DNA from: Mya arenaria
Taxonomy: Eukaryota > Mollusca > Bivalvia > Myida > Myidae
Assembly (NCBI RefSeq): GCF_026914265.1
Contig: NC_069123.1
Span: forward strand, 31,644,178-31,708,177
Reading direction: 5' to 3'
Length of the DNA stretch: 64,000 nucleotides
Shown here piece by piece: positions 1-10,100 of this stretch. Under the pieces are notes generated by a model. It saw nothing but the letters and a program-made list of their open reading frames with translations, did not search any database and was not told where the DNA came from. Every line of letters starts with the position of its first letter. Position 1 is the first letter of the stretch. A program made the translations under genes and the position numbers.

Positions 1-93
1 ATGAATGAAGCAAGTGAAAAAGTAAGGGAGGCACAAAAGTTCAAAGCCACAAAGTTCTAATAATTAAACTGTAGGAAACGCATCAAGGGACTC

Positions 94-1458
94 ATGGCAT
101 ATTCAGTTCCTCTTGTTGGTACATTACCACTAGTGTATCCATCAATGCAACCAACATGTGCGTACCAATCCCATCTACCATTTCAACCACCCAATCCATA
201 TCAAATGGGTTCATTTCCGACTATGATGCCGCCTTTGATGTATCCATATCCCATGAATCCATACATGATGCACCCACAAATGCAACAAGGTCTGGGAATA
301 AATGGCATGTGCCCAGGTTACATGGGTTATCAGCCAGGGTACCAATGTGTACCAAATGCTGGTTTCATGAATGGGGTTAGGAATAATGAACCTAATAATT
401 TGAGCAGTGTACATGAGCAAATACCTCAAAGTAAAATTCAGAACCCGATTTCGGGTACGTTAAGGGATAGTGGAGAAAGTATTGGGGTTATGAATTATGA
501 ACCTAATAACTTAAGCAGTGTTCATGGGGAAATACTTCAGAGTAAAATTCAGAACCCGATTTCGGGTATGTTAAGGGGTAGTGGAGAAAGTACTTGTATA
601 AGTGATGCCCAGGGTAGATTGGACGATTTAGATAGAGGGCCCCACTATGACAATTATGGTAGATGTTGGGAGAGAGAAAGTAACTCCCAAACAACAAATG
701 GTAATGTCCGGGAAAGAAGGTCCCAATTTGATGATTTGGGTAGTTCTGGGGATAGAGAAAGTAACTCCCGACCAACAAATGGCAATGTCCGGGAAAGAAG
801 GTCCCAATTTGATGATTTGGATAGTTCTGGGGCTGTAGAGAGTGACTCCCGACCCACACATGGTAATGTTCGGGAAAGAAGGTCCCAGATTGATGATTTG
901 GTTAGTTCTGGGGCTAGAGGAAGTGACTCCCAAATAACAAAGGGTAATATCTGGGAAAGAGGGTCCCAATGTGATGAATTGGGTAGATTAGGAGCTGGTG
1001 AAAGTAAATTCCGACTTTCGGAGAGAAATGGCCTGGACACAAAGTCCACGGGAGACAAACTATCACATCAGTTTAGGTACAAGGAAATAACCCAAGACCA
1101 AACATGTGATGAACGTGCCATAAGAGAGAGGCCAGCTACTGTGGCACAAGTAATGGACAAATTTACTTGCTTGTGCCGAGGGTCTAAACCCATAAAGAAG
1201 GTGTCAGCAGAGAAAAGTGTAGCTGCGGTCGCTCAAATGTCCCAAAGTAAGATGCTTGAAATCTCAAACATATCCAGACATATTGGACTAGATTATTTGA
1301 ACTGGGAGAGAGTAAACTCAAAGGTACTGATGTTACGCTCAATTCCAGCAAGTAAGCGATGTTTTCAATATGCACGAATGGGGCATTTCCAATCAGATTG
1401 TCCTGAACATCATCAGGTTAGGGTTAAAATAAAGTTGCAAGGAAAGCTTATGACATGA
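94..1458 (+). CDS. ORF1: Gag-like protein with zinc-knuckle-like C-terminus (fossil element part)
   Basis: 454 codons from ATG at 94. The first 90 residues are rich in Pro, Met and Tyr. A segment with consensus PNNLSSVH...SKIQNPISG occurs twice (about residues 100-165). Then come about five copies of a 24-26 residue charged repeat with core RERRSQFDDL (about residues 205-310). Near residues 430-443 there is a degenerate CCHC zinc-knuckle-like motif with a Cys...GHFQSDC pattern, as in Gag nucleocapsid tails. The DNA of the repeats can fold into CCCAA...TTGGG hairpins, the best at 965-983. No capsid fold could be recognised by eye. The position just upstream of a TatD ORF and the knuckle suggest an RNA-binding Gag-like role; this is inference. 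Confidence 0.45.
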   Translation: MAYSVPLVGTLPLVYPSMQPTCAYQSHLPFQPPNPYQMGSFPTMMPPLMYPYPMNPYMMHPQMQQGLGINGMCPGYMGYQPGYQCVPNAGFMNGVRNNEPNNLSSVHEQIPQSKIQNPISGTLRDSGESIGVMNYEPNNLSSVHGEILQSKIQNPISGMLRGSGESTCISDAQGRLDDLDRGPHYDNYGRCWERESNSQTTNGNVRERRSQFDDLGSSGDRESNSRPTNGNVRERRSQFDDLDSSGAVESDSRPTHGNVRERRSQIDDLVSSGARGSDSQITKGNIWERGSQCDELGRLGAGESKFRLSERNGLDTKSTGDKLSHQFRYKEITQDQTCDERAIRERPATVAQVMDKFTCLCRGSKPIKKVSAEKSVAAVAQMSQSKMLEISNISRHIGLDYLNWERVNSKVLMLRSIPASKRCFQYARMGHFQSDCPEHHQVRVKIKLQGKLMT

Positions 1459-2176
1459 AAGCTAGAAAGAGTAGTTGGTAGTAGTTTTTATCTCGAGTGC
1501 AATATCGATATTTCATGAATACAACACAACAGTTCAGATCAATGTTTTATCAACAGTATATGTTTTAATAACAATGTCCAACAAATAAACACATACAGTA
1601 TACCAATTCAAGAGAAACACTATCAACAGTACATGTTTTCTCAACACTAAATGCCCAACAAATAAAAGCATATAAACCACTTCTAGAGCAATACTTTATT
1701 CAAAACATTCACCCATAATAAATGTCTAAATTAATAAAAAGGGGGAGAACTGTAAAGAATAACATTAAACAAATCAAAGCACTGAAAGCACTTATAATTA
1801 GTTCAAGATTACCAAGCATGATATAAAGAATCATGATAAATTATTATACAGAAAGTTTATTATAACTAGAATATATATTGCTGAAGACGCTATTGATAAC
1901 GCTATATGCTTAAAAGCGAAGTGTTTTGAGTTGCAATTAGTTGTTCAGAATTATTCAAAATAAAAACCTGAAGATGTTTAATATTTATATGACTTCATCA
2001 CAAACAGAGATTAAATGTAGGATACACTATGATGAATGTAAGGATATGTTTTTATGAGCGATGTGTGAATGATAGAGGAGAGGAGAGGGTGACGTTTGAG
2101 TATGTATGATTGTACGGCTTGCGAGAAGGAGAATAAGGGCATCTCAGGATAATGGAATTTGATTTAACTTTACAGG
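1459..2176 (+). other. Spacer between ORF1 and ORF2 with a purine tract and a two-copy repeat
   Basis: No convincing ORF. About 72 bp is present twice in diverged form (about 1549-1620 and 1621-1692; each has TCAACAGTA and CCAACAAATAAA). A polypurine run, AAAAAGGGGGAGAA, lies at about 1736-1749 and is followed by TGTAAAG. It resembles the one at 5094-5113 and could be an internal polypurine tract. A purine-rich segment lies at about 2070-2090. Immediately before ORF2, TTTAACTTTACAG is a good 3' splice site, so ORF2 might be made from a spliced RNA. Confidence 0.35.
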
Positions 2177-4652
2177 ATGACAGATTCCGAGTCTTTGGAA
2201 GGGAGCCCAAAAAGGTCATGGAAAGAAACAGAACGGATAATTCCAATTAATCCCGATGATATTGTACGGGAAATGGAAACCTTATGTTCTCGCAAAGTAC
2301 AGATGCCATCTGCCAAATTATTGATCTTTCAATTAGGTTTGGTCAAGGACCAAGAAAAGATTAATAGGATTGTTACATATCAATGTCAGATTGCACAGAG
2401 TCGTAGAAATTTTAAGTTCATCCGTGAGGCCAAAAGCTATGCAGATAATATTCTAACGACCGAATGTTTAAAATCATTGGAATCAATTTGGGGAAAGAGT
2501 AACCAACCTATTAAAAAGGGAAACTCCTGTTTATCAACAGACACTGGTAATGACGTTTTTTCTAGTAGGGATATTCGCTTTTTGGGAAATACTGTTAAAA
2601 GTGAACCGGTGGGCTCTTTAAGTGTTGACTCTATTGTTACCCCAGATGAAGTTATCCCAAATCTTTTGGGTGATGAAGATGATATGGCAAATGACTCACT
2701 ATTGAATTTAGAACCCAAAGACTTGGGTGGAAATCATACAACTGAATCAATTTCAAATGACTCACTTTTGGATTTAGAACCCAAAGACCTGGGTGGAATA
2801 CATACAACTGAATCAAATTTAGATTTGGAACCCAATCTGTTGGGCGGTGACGAAAGAGTGGAGACTGAAATTAATACATCTGTTCCCATTTTGGATCTGG
2901 AACCCCAATTTTTGGGTGAAGAGGAGATGGTGGAAACTGAAATTAAAGACTCTATTGACATCTATTCTAGTCAAATTAATGAGACAATACTACCTGTGAA
3001 ATTAGAATCCAATATATTGGATGAAACTATGGAGGTTGACATGAATAACAATATAAACTCAAACTCAAATGTAATAGTAATCTCAGATGATGAAACCAGT
3101 CAAGATCCACAACTTCTAAGAGATAGGACATTAAGACAGAGAGGACCCAATACTTCAGTTCCAAACAAAGGGTCAAAGGTGCGTATCAATGACCAATCGT
3201 GTCCACTGTCTTGTGGGGCTTTCAGAAATCTCCGTCAACACGTTGAATATCATCATCTTCCAAAACAATTTCATCAAGAGAACATGAACAATTCCCAAAT
3301 GCATGATTTTAGGCTTGAAAGTTTGTTTTGGCTCGCGGAGAAAATTGTTAGCAAACGTAGTATTGTCAAACTTTATCATTATTGTCAAAAAACAATTTGG
3401 ATTTCTAGGAATGTTCCTATTACAGATGAAGTAAAGGAGTGGTTGGAATTATGGAAAGAACTTGAAAATTGGGATTGTCCCAAACATTTCCAGTTTAACC
3501 CAATTAATTCTTGGGCACTGGTTGGACATTGGAGGATCCTTTTAGAACTTATCCAAACTCTGTCAGTTGAAGATAGGCATCATTTTCGTAGAAACATGCC
3601 AGACACTCTGGAAGTTACTCTAACTGAAGGAAAAAGAACAGTGCATTCTACAAACACAGACGACGCTGCAGTCCAACTTTCTACTCGTTCGTCTACAGTA
3701 CAACCAATTTCTATAAACACTTCAACAGCACCTGTTCAACAAGTCAGTTCAGTGCCAACAAATTCTGAAGCCATGGACAACAATTTTTCTGTTCAACAAG
3801 AGATTCCAGTGCCAACCAAACCTAAAGCCATGGATAGTCATTTTCATTTAGACCGCTCACTGTTCAAACTAAATTTAAACAAGTTCAGCTCTACCCAAGA
3901 TTTGATAAATATGTCTGTGGGTTCAATTCCAAGAATTGAAGTGGAAGTAGTAGGTGGAATAGCCATTTTTTGCGATCCCAAACACTTTTTGGGAGATTAT
4001 ACAAATCTTGGGCATGGTTTTTCAGCCTCTGTAGGAATACATCCACGGAACGTTTCATCCATTGACAGTTTACCGTCAATTTTTTGTAAGTTAGATCAAC
4101 AATTAAAACTTGCCAATGTTGTGGCTTTGGGTGAAGTAGGATTGGATCATACGGAACCAGAGGAGAAGTGGGAGAACCAAGAGAAGATGTTGGTAGAGGT
4201 TTTAAGTTTGGTCTCAATCCGGACTCCCGTGATTCTACATATAAGAGATCAAAGGGACAAAGAACCTGGAGAATTATACCGAAGATGTTTAAATCTCATC
4301 AAAACTAGTGGGAACACTGCCAGAAATCAACCTTTTCATTTACATTGCTTTACTGGTACAACTGAGACCATGAGAAGCTGGCTGTCTGAATTTCCCAATA
4401 CTTATTTTTGGGTTTACTGGAATGGTCTGGTTCTTTGACAATTATCAGCAAGCAGCACTGCAGAAAGTACCACAGAATCGGTTATTAATTGAAACGGATT
4501 CTCCATATCTGAAAATGTCAAAAGCTGCAAGTATGAACAATCCCAAATGCATTGGGGATGTAGCTGCTGAAATAGCCAAATGTAGGAACTCGACCGTAAA
4601 AGACATATGTAGCATGACTATTGAAAATACCAGACGTTTATACAAATTATAA
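2177..4652 (+). pseudogene. ORF2: C2H2-like finger plus TatD-family nuclease (TATDN2-like), fossil element part
   Basis: The long frame starts at ATG 2177 (about 750 codons). The N-terminal third is acidic and carries at least four copies of a short motif LEPxxLGG/E (about residues 175-260). A C2H2-like finger (CPLSC...H...HH) lies near residues 341-360, followed by a Ser/Thr/Gln-rich linker. From about residue 552 the TatD metal-dependent hydrolase fold is recognisable by its order of motifs: DSHFHLD, GIHPR, ALGEVGLD, LHIRD, HCFTG and finally ETDSPYL. TatD enzymes are metal-dependent DNases/exonucleases; finger plus TatD is typical of TATDN2-like proteins that are numerous in invertebrate genomes. 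The copy looks broken, with about one break. It lies downstream of the Gag-like ORF1, so it is treated as part of that element rather than as a host gene. Confidence 0.7.
2656..3022 (+). repeat. Run of CCCAA/TTGGG hairpins inside ORF2
   Basis: Six closely spaced inverted repeats: 2656-2670 (CCCAAA/TTTGGG, 3-nt loop), 2713-2728 (ACCCAA/TTGGGT, 4-nt loop), 2779-2794 (ACCCA/TGGGT), 2831-2844 (CCCAA/TTGGG, 4-nt loop), 2904-2916 (3-nt loop) and the perfect palindrome ATCCAATATATTGGAT at 3007-3022. They coincide with the encoded LEPxxLGG repeats, so protein and RNA constraints overlap. More isolated ones lie at 965-983 in ORF1 and at 3976-3994 and 4542-4556 in the TatD part. Confidence 0.7.
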
Positions 4653-5093
4653 ACGACAAGGAGATTGGAAGACAGATAATAAGCCATAACTCAGATTCGT
4701 TAAATAACATTCAATTTCTTTGTACTATAACCCAATGGTTGGGTCAAACTTTTACATTTTATTTGCATATAGCTCAATATGTGTATGGGCAGTTATGCAT
4801 GGTAATTAGTACTCAATATTATGGGATAACCCAATGGCTGGGTAATTTTCAAGTGAGTAATACTCAGTTGACATTCATTTATATATATATATGTAGATAT
4901 TTGTAAATATTAAACATTTCATTTAATGGGGTATGATCCAATGGTTGGGTGTTTTTAAGTGATCTTTTTAATGAGAATTTGGGAAGTTTTCACAAATAAT
5001 AATTTCCCAATTGGTTGGGTATATTTTAGCTTGTCAAATTGACATAAGGCTTATTTACTATTTTCATATATCTAGATAGATAATGAAACATCT
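4653..5093 (+). repeat. 3' noncoding array of CCCAATGGTTGGG hairpins
   Basis: After ORF2 the AT-rich noncoding stretch has four near-identical hairpins at roughly 70-110 bp intervals: ACCCAATGGTTGGGT at 4730-4744, the TGGC variant at 4829-4843, ATCCAATGGTTGGGT at 4936-4950 and CCCAATTGGTTGGG at 5006-5019. Stems are 5-6 bp and loops 3-4 nt. There is no reading frame here, so they cannot be a by-product of a protein repeat. Confidence 0.75.
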
Positions 5094-5113
5094 TAAAAAA
5101 TAGAAGGGGGAGG
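5094..5113 (+). promoter_or_regulatory. Polypurine tract (candidate plus-strand primer)
   Basis: AAAAAATAGAAGGGGGAGG followed directly by TGTGTTGTGATC. A purine run abutting a TG-starting sequence is the layout at the start of a 3' LTR in LTR retroelements. Confidence 0.45.
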
Positions 5114-5991
5114 TGTGTTGTGATCTGGGAACCAGTCACATTATTCATTTATGATAACCAGTCTAATAGAAGCTGATGTAGGGAACCAGCTAGCAGGAAA
5201 CAGACAGACTTTGACTGACCACGACTGAGACCTGACGGACTTATTACTTCTGACGATCATCTTATATCCATCATCATCCTATACGTAGATTCGACGCTAG
5301 TGCTCATCTTTATCAGGTATGTTTGTATGGATATTAGTTATTATGTCGGGATCACAATAGTATATTACCAGGTACAGTATAACTATTTAATAGTCTTATG
5401 AATGAACATATATAAATCATCATCAATATAAATTATGTTATTTATACTGCTCTGTGTGTAATAATACTATGTAATAAAAATTTTAGATAAATAAGTCTGA
5501 AAGTAACTCTTTTTTTTTATAAAAAATATACTTTTAATGTTCCATTCTTTTCTTTACAGATATGATTCAAATATGCTGATGTTATCTACTGAGACCATCA
5601 CTTTCAATGTAGAACATCACTACAATCGGTTGGGCTGCTAGATTGGTAGCAACATGATGTAAGCTAGTGCCTGTTGAAACTCTATTGTTGGTTGGGCATC
5701 TATTGCTTACTGGACCGCTATATTGGATGGACCATACGTGTTGGTTGAACAACAGTTACTATAAATGGATGGACCGGAAGTGTTGGTTGGACCACCAGTG
5801 TTGTTTGGACTGCTTGTTGGACAGAATGTGTGATGGACAACTAGTATTATTTGAATCACTGTTGGATAGACAGCTTTTGTTTTATCAGACAGCTATAATC
5901 AGTTGATTTACAAGTTCCTGGATCGCTGGTTCCTGGCGGATAAATATTCCCTGTATAGAAGGAAACAAAAAGCTCTTTTGCTAACTGTAAC
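5114..5991 (+). repeat. Candidate 3' LTR of the Gag-like/TatD element
   Basis: Begins TGTGTTGTGATC after the polypurine tract and could end at ...CTGTAACA near 5991, about 880 bp. It has no real ORF. From about 5690 to 5860 there is a degenerate tandem repeat with core TGGTTGGACCACCAGTGTTG; the apparent 79-codon ORF there is a product of this repeat. The right end is uncertain, because there is no second LTR in the window to define the borders. Confidence 0.35.
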
Positions 5992-6002
5992 AATGACATG
6001 GT

Positions 6003-6240
6003 TGGTGAATTGGTATCAGACAATTTGCAGCCAAGACAACACAGTGAAGTGATAGCCGATTCCTTAAACTCAAAATGGCAAATAGATTTACCGAAAATAA
6101 TTGATTATTATTATGTCACTTGTCTATTATAACCTGCATTTACAAAGTATAAAGAGTGATTAATGAAAATATGAAGTGAACTTGTCAGATAAAGCAAAAA
6201 CAAATGTGCACACTTACATATTGACTTGACATTAAAATAG
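6003..6240 (+). repeat. Fragment shared with the hAT-type element at 29716-30815
   Basis: About 110 bp (about 6024-6130) matches 30436-30560 in diverged form: both contain AAGACAACAC, GCCGATTCCTTAAA, TTTACCGAAAATAATTGA and GTCACTTGTCTA in the same order and orientation. It is probably an old transposon fragment flanking the element to the left. Confidence 0.5.
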
Positions 6241-6504
6241 AAAATCATAGAGAATACATCATAGCTTTTGCTTTTCTGTGTGTTTTTTTCCCAACCAAAA
6301 AATAAAATTCCAGAAATGTAATTTTATTTTTATTTTTATTTCCTCCTCCTCCGACACTTCACAACTCTGGCCGTTCGTAAAACATATAATTAAAAAAAGG
6401 CCTAAACTAAGTTTTATGGTTCGTGTTTTCTGCTCATTTCTTTCAACTCGGTATCCTTCATTAGAACCATTTTTTTTCGACATTTATTAATCCTTTTCGG
6501 AATA

Positions 6505-7009
6505 TTAAAGTGGCTGTACTCCGTATGATAAAATAGCAAAAAAAGAAAGATAATTGTCGAAAACTGACATTAACTTGGCATCGATGTGTACAATGCATTG
6601 AAACTTACTAATTGAAGTATCACATAGTTTACAATTTATTTACGTTTAACAGTTATTTCGTATTTTTCCATTAAAAAAAAATTACTGGGTAGGTTTACCA
6701 GGTAGAATTCATTCCTTATGCGTGATTGGCTAGTCGGTGTTATCACGTGATATTACCGAGGTAGGTTTATAGCTTAATTATGTCACCCAATTAGAGTAAG
6801 CCGTCGTAGCTTAGTGGATACGACGCTGGACTGCAATTTTGGCGACAAAGGTTCGAACCCGTTCTCCGACACATTTTTTTTTTACATTTTGGTATTTTTT
6901 TACTATTATGATATCAAAGCGTAATACATTCTAGTAGATAATTGTCCTGAGATTCGTTACAAAAAAAACAACATTTTTTTGGTGCCAATCTGGTGTACAG
7001 TCCCTTTAA
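6505..7009 (+). mobile_element. TTAA-bounded MITE carrying a tRNA-like sequence
   Basis: Starts TTAAAGTGGCTGTACTCC and ends with the inverse of TTAAAGGGACTGTACACC, giving about 18 bp terminal inverted repeats bounded by TTAA. It is inserted in an older family 1 MITE. A tRNA-like region lies in its middle (about 6800-6872). No transposase is present. Confidence 0.6.
6800..6872 (+). tRNA. tRNA-like sequence (probably SINE-like or tRNA pseudogene)
   Basis: An A-box match (TAGCTTAGTGG) and a perfect B box (GGTTCGAACCC) are spaced as in a tRNA, and a run of ten T follows within a few bases, as for a Pol III terminator. A 3' arm CTCCGAC can pair with GTCGTAG at the 5' end with one mismatch. The D-arm region instead forms a 7 bp stem, CGTCGTA/TACGACG, and the anticodon stem is weak; the loop contains CTGCAAT, which would read as GCA (Cys-like). 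These departures argue against a working tRNA gene. Confidence 0.45.
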
Positions 7010-7067
7010 AACAATATTTATTTATTAATTGTGGTAAATCTTATTTGTGAGTAAGAGTGCATCTTTA

Positions 7068-7153
7068 AGAATAAAAAATAAACATATTATGAATGGACAT
7101 AAACGGTAACACAACACTTAGGATAGATATTGGATGAACTCAATCAACAAATG
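7068..7153. other. Short AT-rich junction before the satellite
   Basis: Unique-looking sequence between the MITE end and the first satellite unit; nothing recognised. Confidence 0.5.
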
Positions 7154-10100
7154 TTTGAGAGTGCTCTAGTGGTATAGGTGTCCGCCGATCCCGATCTTGG
7201 TGAGAGTGGTCTAGTGGTATAGGTGTCCGTCGATCCCGATCTTGGTGAGAGTGGTCTTGTGGTATAGGTGTCAGCCGATCCCGACCAGGGTGAGAGTGCT
7301 CTAGTGGTATAGGTATCCGCCGATCCCGACCAGGGTGAGAGTGGTCTTGTGGTATAGGTGTCCGCCGATCCCGACCAGGGTGATAGTGGTCTAGTGGTAT
7401 AGGTGTCCGCCGATCCCAACCAGGGTAAGAGTGCTCTAGTGGTATAGGTGTCCGCCAATCCCGACCAGGGTGAGAGTGGTCTTGTGGTATAGGTGTCCGC
7501 CGATCCCGACCAGGGTGAGAGTGCTCTAGTGGTATAGGTGTCCGCCGATCCCGACCAGGGTAAGAGTGCTCTAGTGGTATAGGTGTCAGCCGATCCCGAC
7601 CAGGGTGACAGTGCTCTAGTGGTATAGGTGTCCGCCGATCCCGACCAGGGTGAGAGTGCTCTAGTGGTATAGGTGTCCGCCGATCCCGACCAGGGTGAGA
7701 GTGGTCTTGTGGTATAGGTGTCCGCCGATCCCGACCAGGTTGATAGTGGTCTAGTGGTATAGGTGTCCGCCGATCCCAACCAGGGTAAGAGTGCTCTAGT
7801 GGTATAGGTGTCCGCCGATCCCGATCTTGGTGAGAGTGGTCTTGTGGTATAGGTGTCCGCCGATCCCGACCAGGGTAAGAGTGCTCTAGTGGTTTAGGTG
7901 TCAGCCGATCCCGACCAGGGTGAGAGTGCTCTAGTGGTATAGGTGTCCGCCGATCCCGACCAGGGTGAGAGTGCTCTAGTGGTATAGGTGTCCGCCGATC
8001 CCGACCAGGGTGATAGTGGTCTAGTGGTATGAGTGTCCGCCGATCCCAACCAGGGTGAGAGTGCTCTAGTGGTATAGGTGTCAGCCGATCCCGACCAGGG
8101 TGAGAGTGTTCTAGTGGTATAGGTGTCAGCCGATCCCAACCAGGGTGAGAGTGGTCTAGTGGTATAGGTGTCCGCAGATCCCGACCAGGGTGAGAGTGGT
8201 CTAGTGGTATAGGTGTTCGCCGATCCCAACCAGGGTGAGAGTGCTCTAGTGGTATAGGTGTCCGCCGATCCCGATCTTGGTGAGAGAGGTCTTGTGGTAT
8301 AGGTGTCCGCCGATCCCGACCAGGGTGAGAGTGCTTTAGTGGTATAAGTGTCCGCCGATCCCGACCAGGGTAAGAGTGCTCTAGTGGTATAGGTGTCAGC
8401 CGATCCCGACCAGGGTGAGAGTGCTCTAGTGGTATAGGTGTCCGCCGATCCCGACCAGGGTGAGAGTGCTCTAGTGGTATAGGTGTCCGCCGATCCCGAC
8501 CAGGGTGATAGTGATCTAGTGGTATAGGTGTCCGCCGATCCCAACCAGGGTGAGAGTGTTCTAGTGGTAAAGGTGTCAGCCGATCCCAACCAGGGTGAGA
8601 GTGCTCTAGTGGTATAGGTGTCCGCATATCCCGACCAGGGTGAGAGTGGTCTAGTGGTATAGGTGTTCGCCGATCCCAACCAGGGTGAGAGTGCTCTAGT
8701 GGTATAGGTGTCCGCCGATCCCGATCTTGGTGAGAGTGGTCTTGTGGTATAGGTGTCCGCCGATCCCGACCAGGGTAAGAGTGCTCTAGTGGTCTAGGTG
8801 TCCGCCGATCTCGACCAGGGTAAGAGTGCTCTAGTTGTTATAGGTGTCCGCCGATCCCGACCAGGGTGAGAGTGGTCTAGTTGTATAGGTGTCCGCCGAT
8901 CCCGACCAGGATGAGAGTGGTCTTGTGGTATAGGTGTCCGCCGATCCCGATCTTGGTGAGAGTGGTCTTGTGGTATAGGTGTCCGCCGATCCCGACCAGG
9001 GTGAGAGTGCTCTAGTGGTATAGGTGTCCGCCGATCCCGACCAGGGTAAGAGTGCTCTAGTGGTATAGGTGTCAGCCGATCCCGACCAGGGTGAGAGTGC
9101 TCCAGTGGTATAGGTGTCCGCCGATCCCGACCAGGATGAGAGTGCTCTAGTGGTATAGGTGTCCGCCGATCCCGACCAGGGTGATAGTGGTCTAGTGGTA
9201 TAGGTGTCCGCCGATCCCAACCAGGCTGAGAGTGCTCTAGTGGTATAGGTGTCAGCCGATCCCGACCAGGGAGAGAGTGTTCTAGTGGTATAGGTGTCAG
9301 CCGATCCCAACCAAGGTGAGAGTGATCTAGTGGTATAGGTGTCCGCAGATCACGACCAGGGTGAGAGTGGTCTAGTGGTATAGGTGTCCGCCGATCCCAA
9401 CCAGGGTGAGAGTGCTCTAGTGGTATAGGTGTCCGCCGATCCCGATCTTGGTGAGAGTGGTCTTGTGGTATAGGTGTCCGCCGATCCCGACCAGGGTAAG
9501 AGTGCTCTAGTGGTATAGGTGTCCGCCGATCCCGATCAGGGTAAGAGTGCTCTAGTTGGTATAGGTGTCCGCCGATCCCGACCAGGGTGAGAGTGGTCTT
9601 GTGGTATAGGTGTCCGCCGATCCCGACCAAAGTGAGAGTGGTCTTGTGGTATAGGTGTCCGCCGATCCCGATCTGGGTGAGAGTGGTCTTGTGGTATAGG
9701 TGTCCGCCGATCCCGATCTGGGTGAGAGTAGTCTAGTGGTATAGGTGTCCGCCGATCCCGACCTCGAGGAGAGTGGTCTTGTGGTATAGGTGTCTGCCGA
9801 TTCCGATCTGGGTGAGAGTTGTCTTGTGGTATAGGTGTCCGCCGATCCCGATTTAGGTGAGAGATGTTTAGTGGTATCGGTGTCCGCCGATCCCAATCTG
9901 GGTGAGAGTGGTCTTGTTGTATAGATGTCCGCTGATCCCGACAAGGGTGAGAGTGCTCTAGTGGTATAGGTGTCCGCCGATCCCGACCAGGGTGAGAGTG
10001 GCCTGTTGTATAGGAGTCCGCCGATCCCGATCTAGGTGAGAGTAGTCTAGTGGTATAGGTGTCAGCCGATCCCGACCAGGGTGAGAGTGTTCTAGTGGTA

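Larger units (their letters stand above)
1..5991 (+). mobile_element. Fossil Gag-like/TatD element with LTR-like 3' end
   Basis: Seen: a Gag-like ORF1 (94-1458), a spacer (1459-2176), a long ORF2 region ending in a TatD-type nuclease (2177-4652), an AT-rich 3' noncoding stretch with hairpins (4653-5093), a polypurine tract (about 5094-5113) and a TG...CA stretch (about 5114-5991) that could be a 3' LTR. Its left end lies outside the window; bases 1-57 may be the tail of an upstream frame. No reverse transcriptase or integrase is visible, so it is either non-autonomous or its pol lies upstream. It looks broken, with about one break in the visible coding part, which suggests a fairly young copy. 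The LTR-kin assignment is inference, because only one candidate LTR can be seen. The alternative is a host TATDN2-like gene beside an unrelated repeat. Confidence 0.45.
6385..7067 (+). mobile_element. TTAA-type MITE (family 1) interrupted by a second MITE
   Basis: 6385-6504 and 7010-7067 match the middle and right end of the 14314-14682 element (shared TTTTCTGC...CATTTCTTTCAA, TATCCTTCAT...AGAACCATT, CCTTTTCGG and the end GAGTAAGAGTGCATCTTTAA). The two parts are separated by the element at 6505-7009. The left end appears truncated or diverged. Confidence 0.6.

Noticed and set aside
5667-5906. 79-codon ORF
   Set aside because: Falls in a degenerate TGGACC repeat of the LTR-like region.
6008-6030. 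TTGGTATCAGA as a primer-binding site after a 5' LTR
   Set aside because: It would require a second element to start here, but no Gag or pol sequence follows and the region matches a hAT-type fragment. Probably chance.
6800-6872. Functional tRNA-Cys gene
   Set aside because: The D-arm is replaced by a 7 bp stem, the anticodon stem is weak, and it lies inside a MITE.
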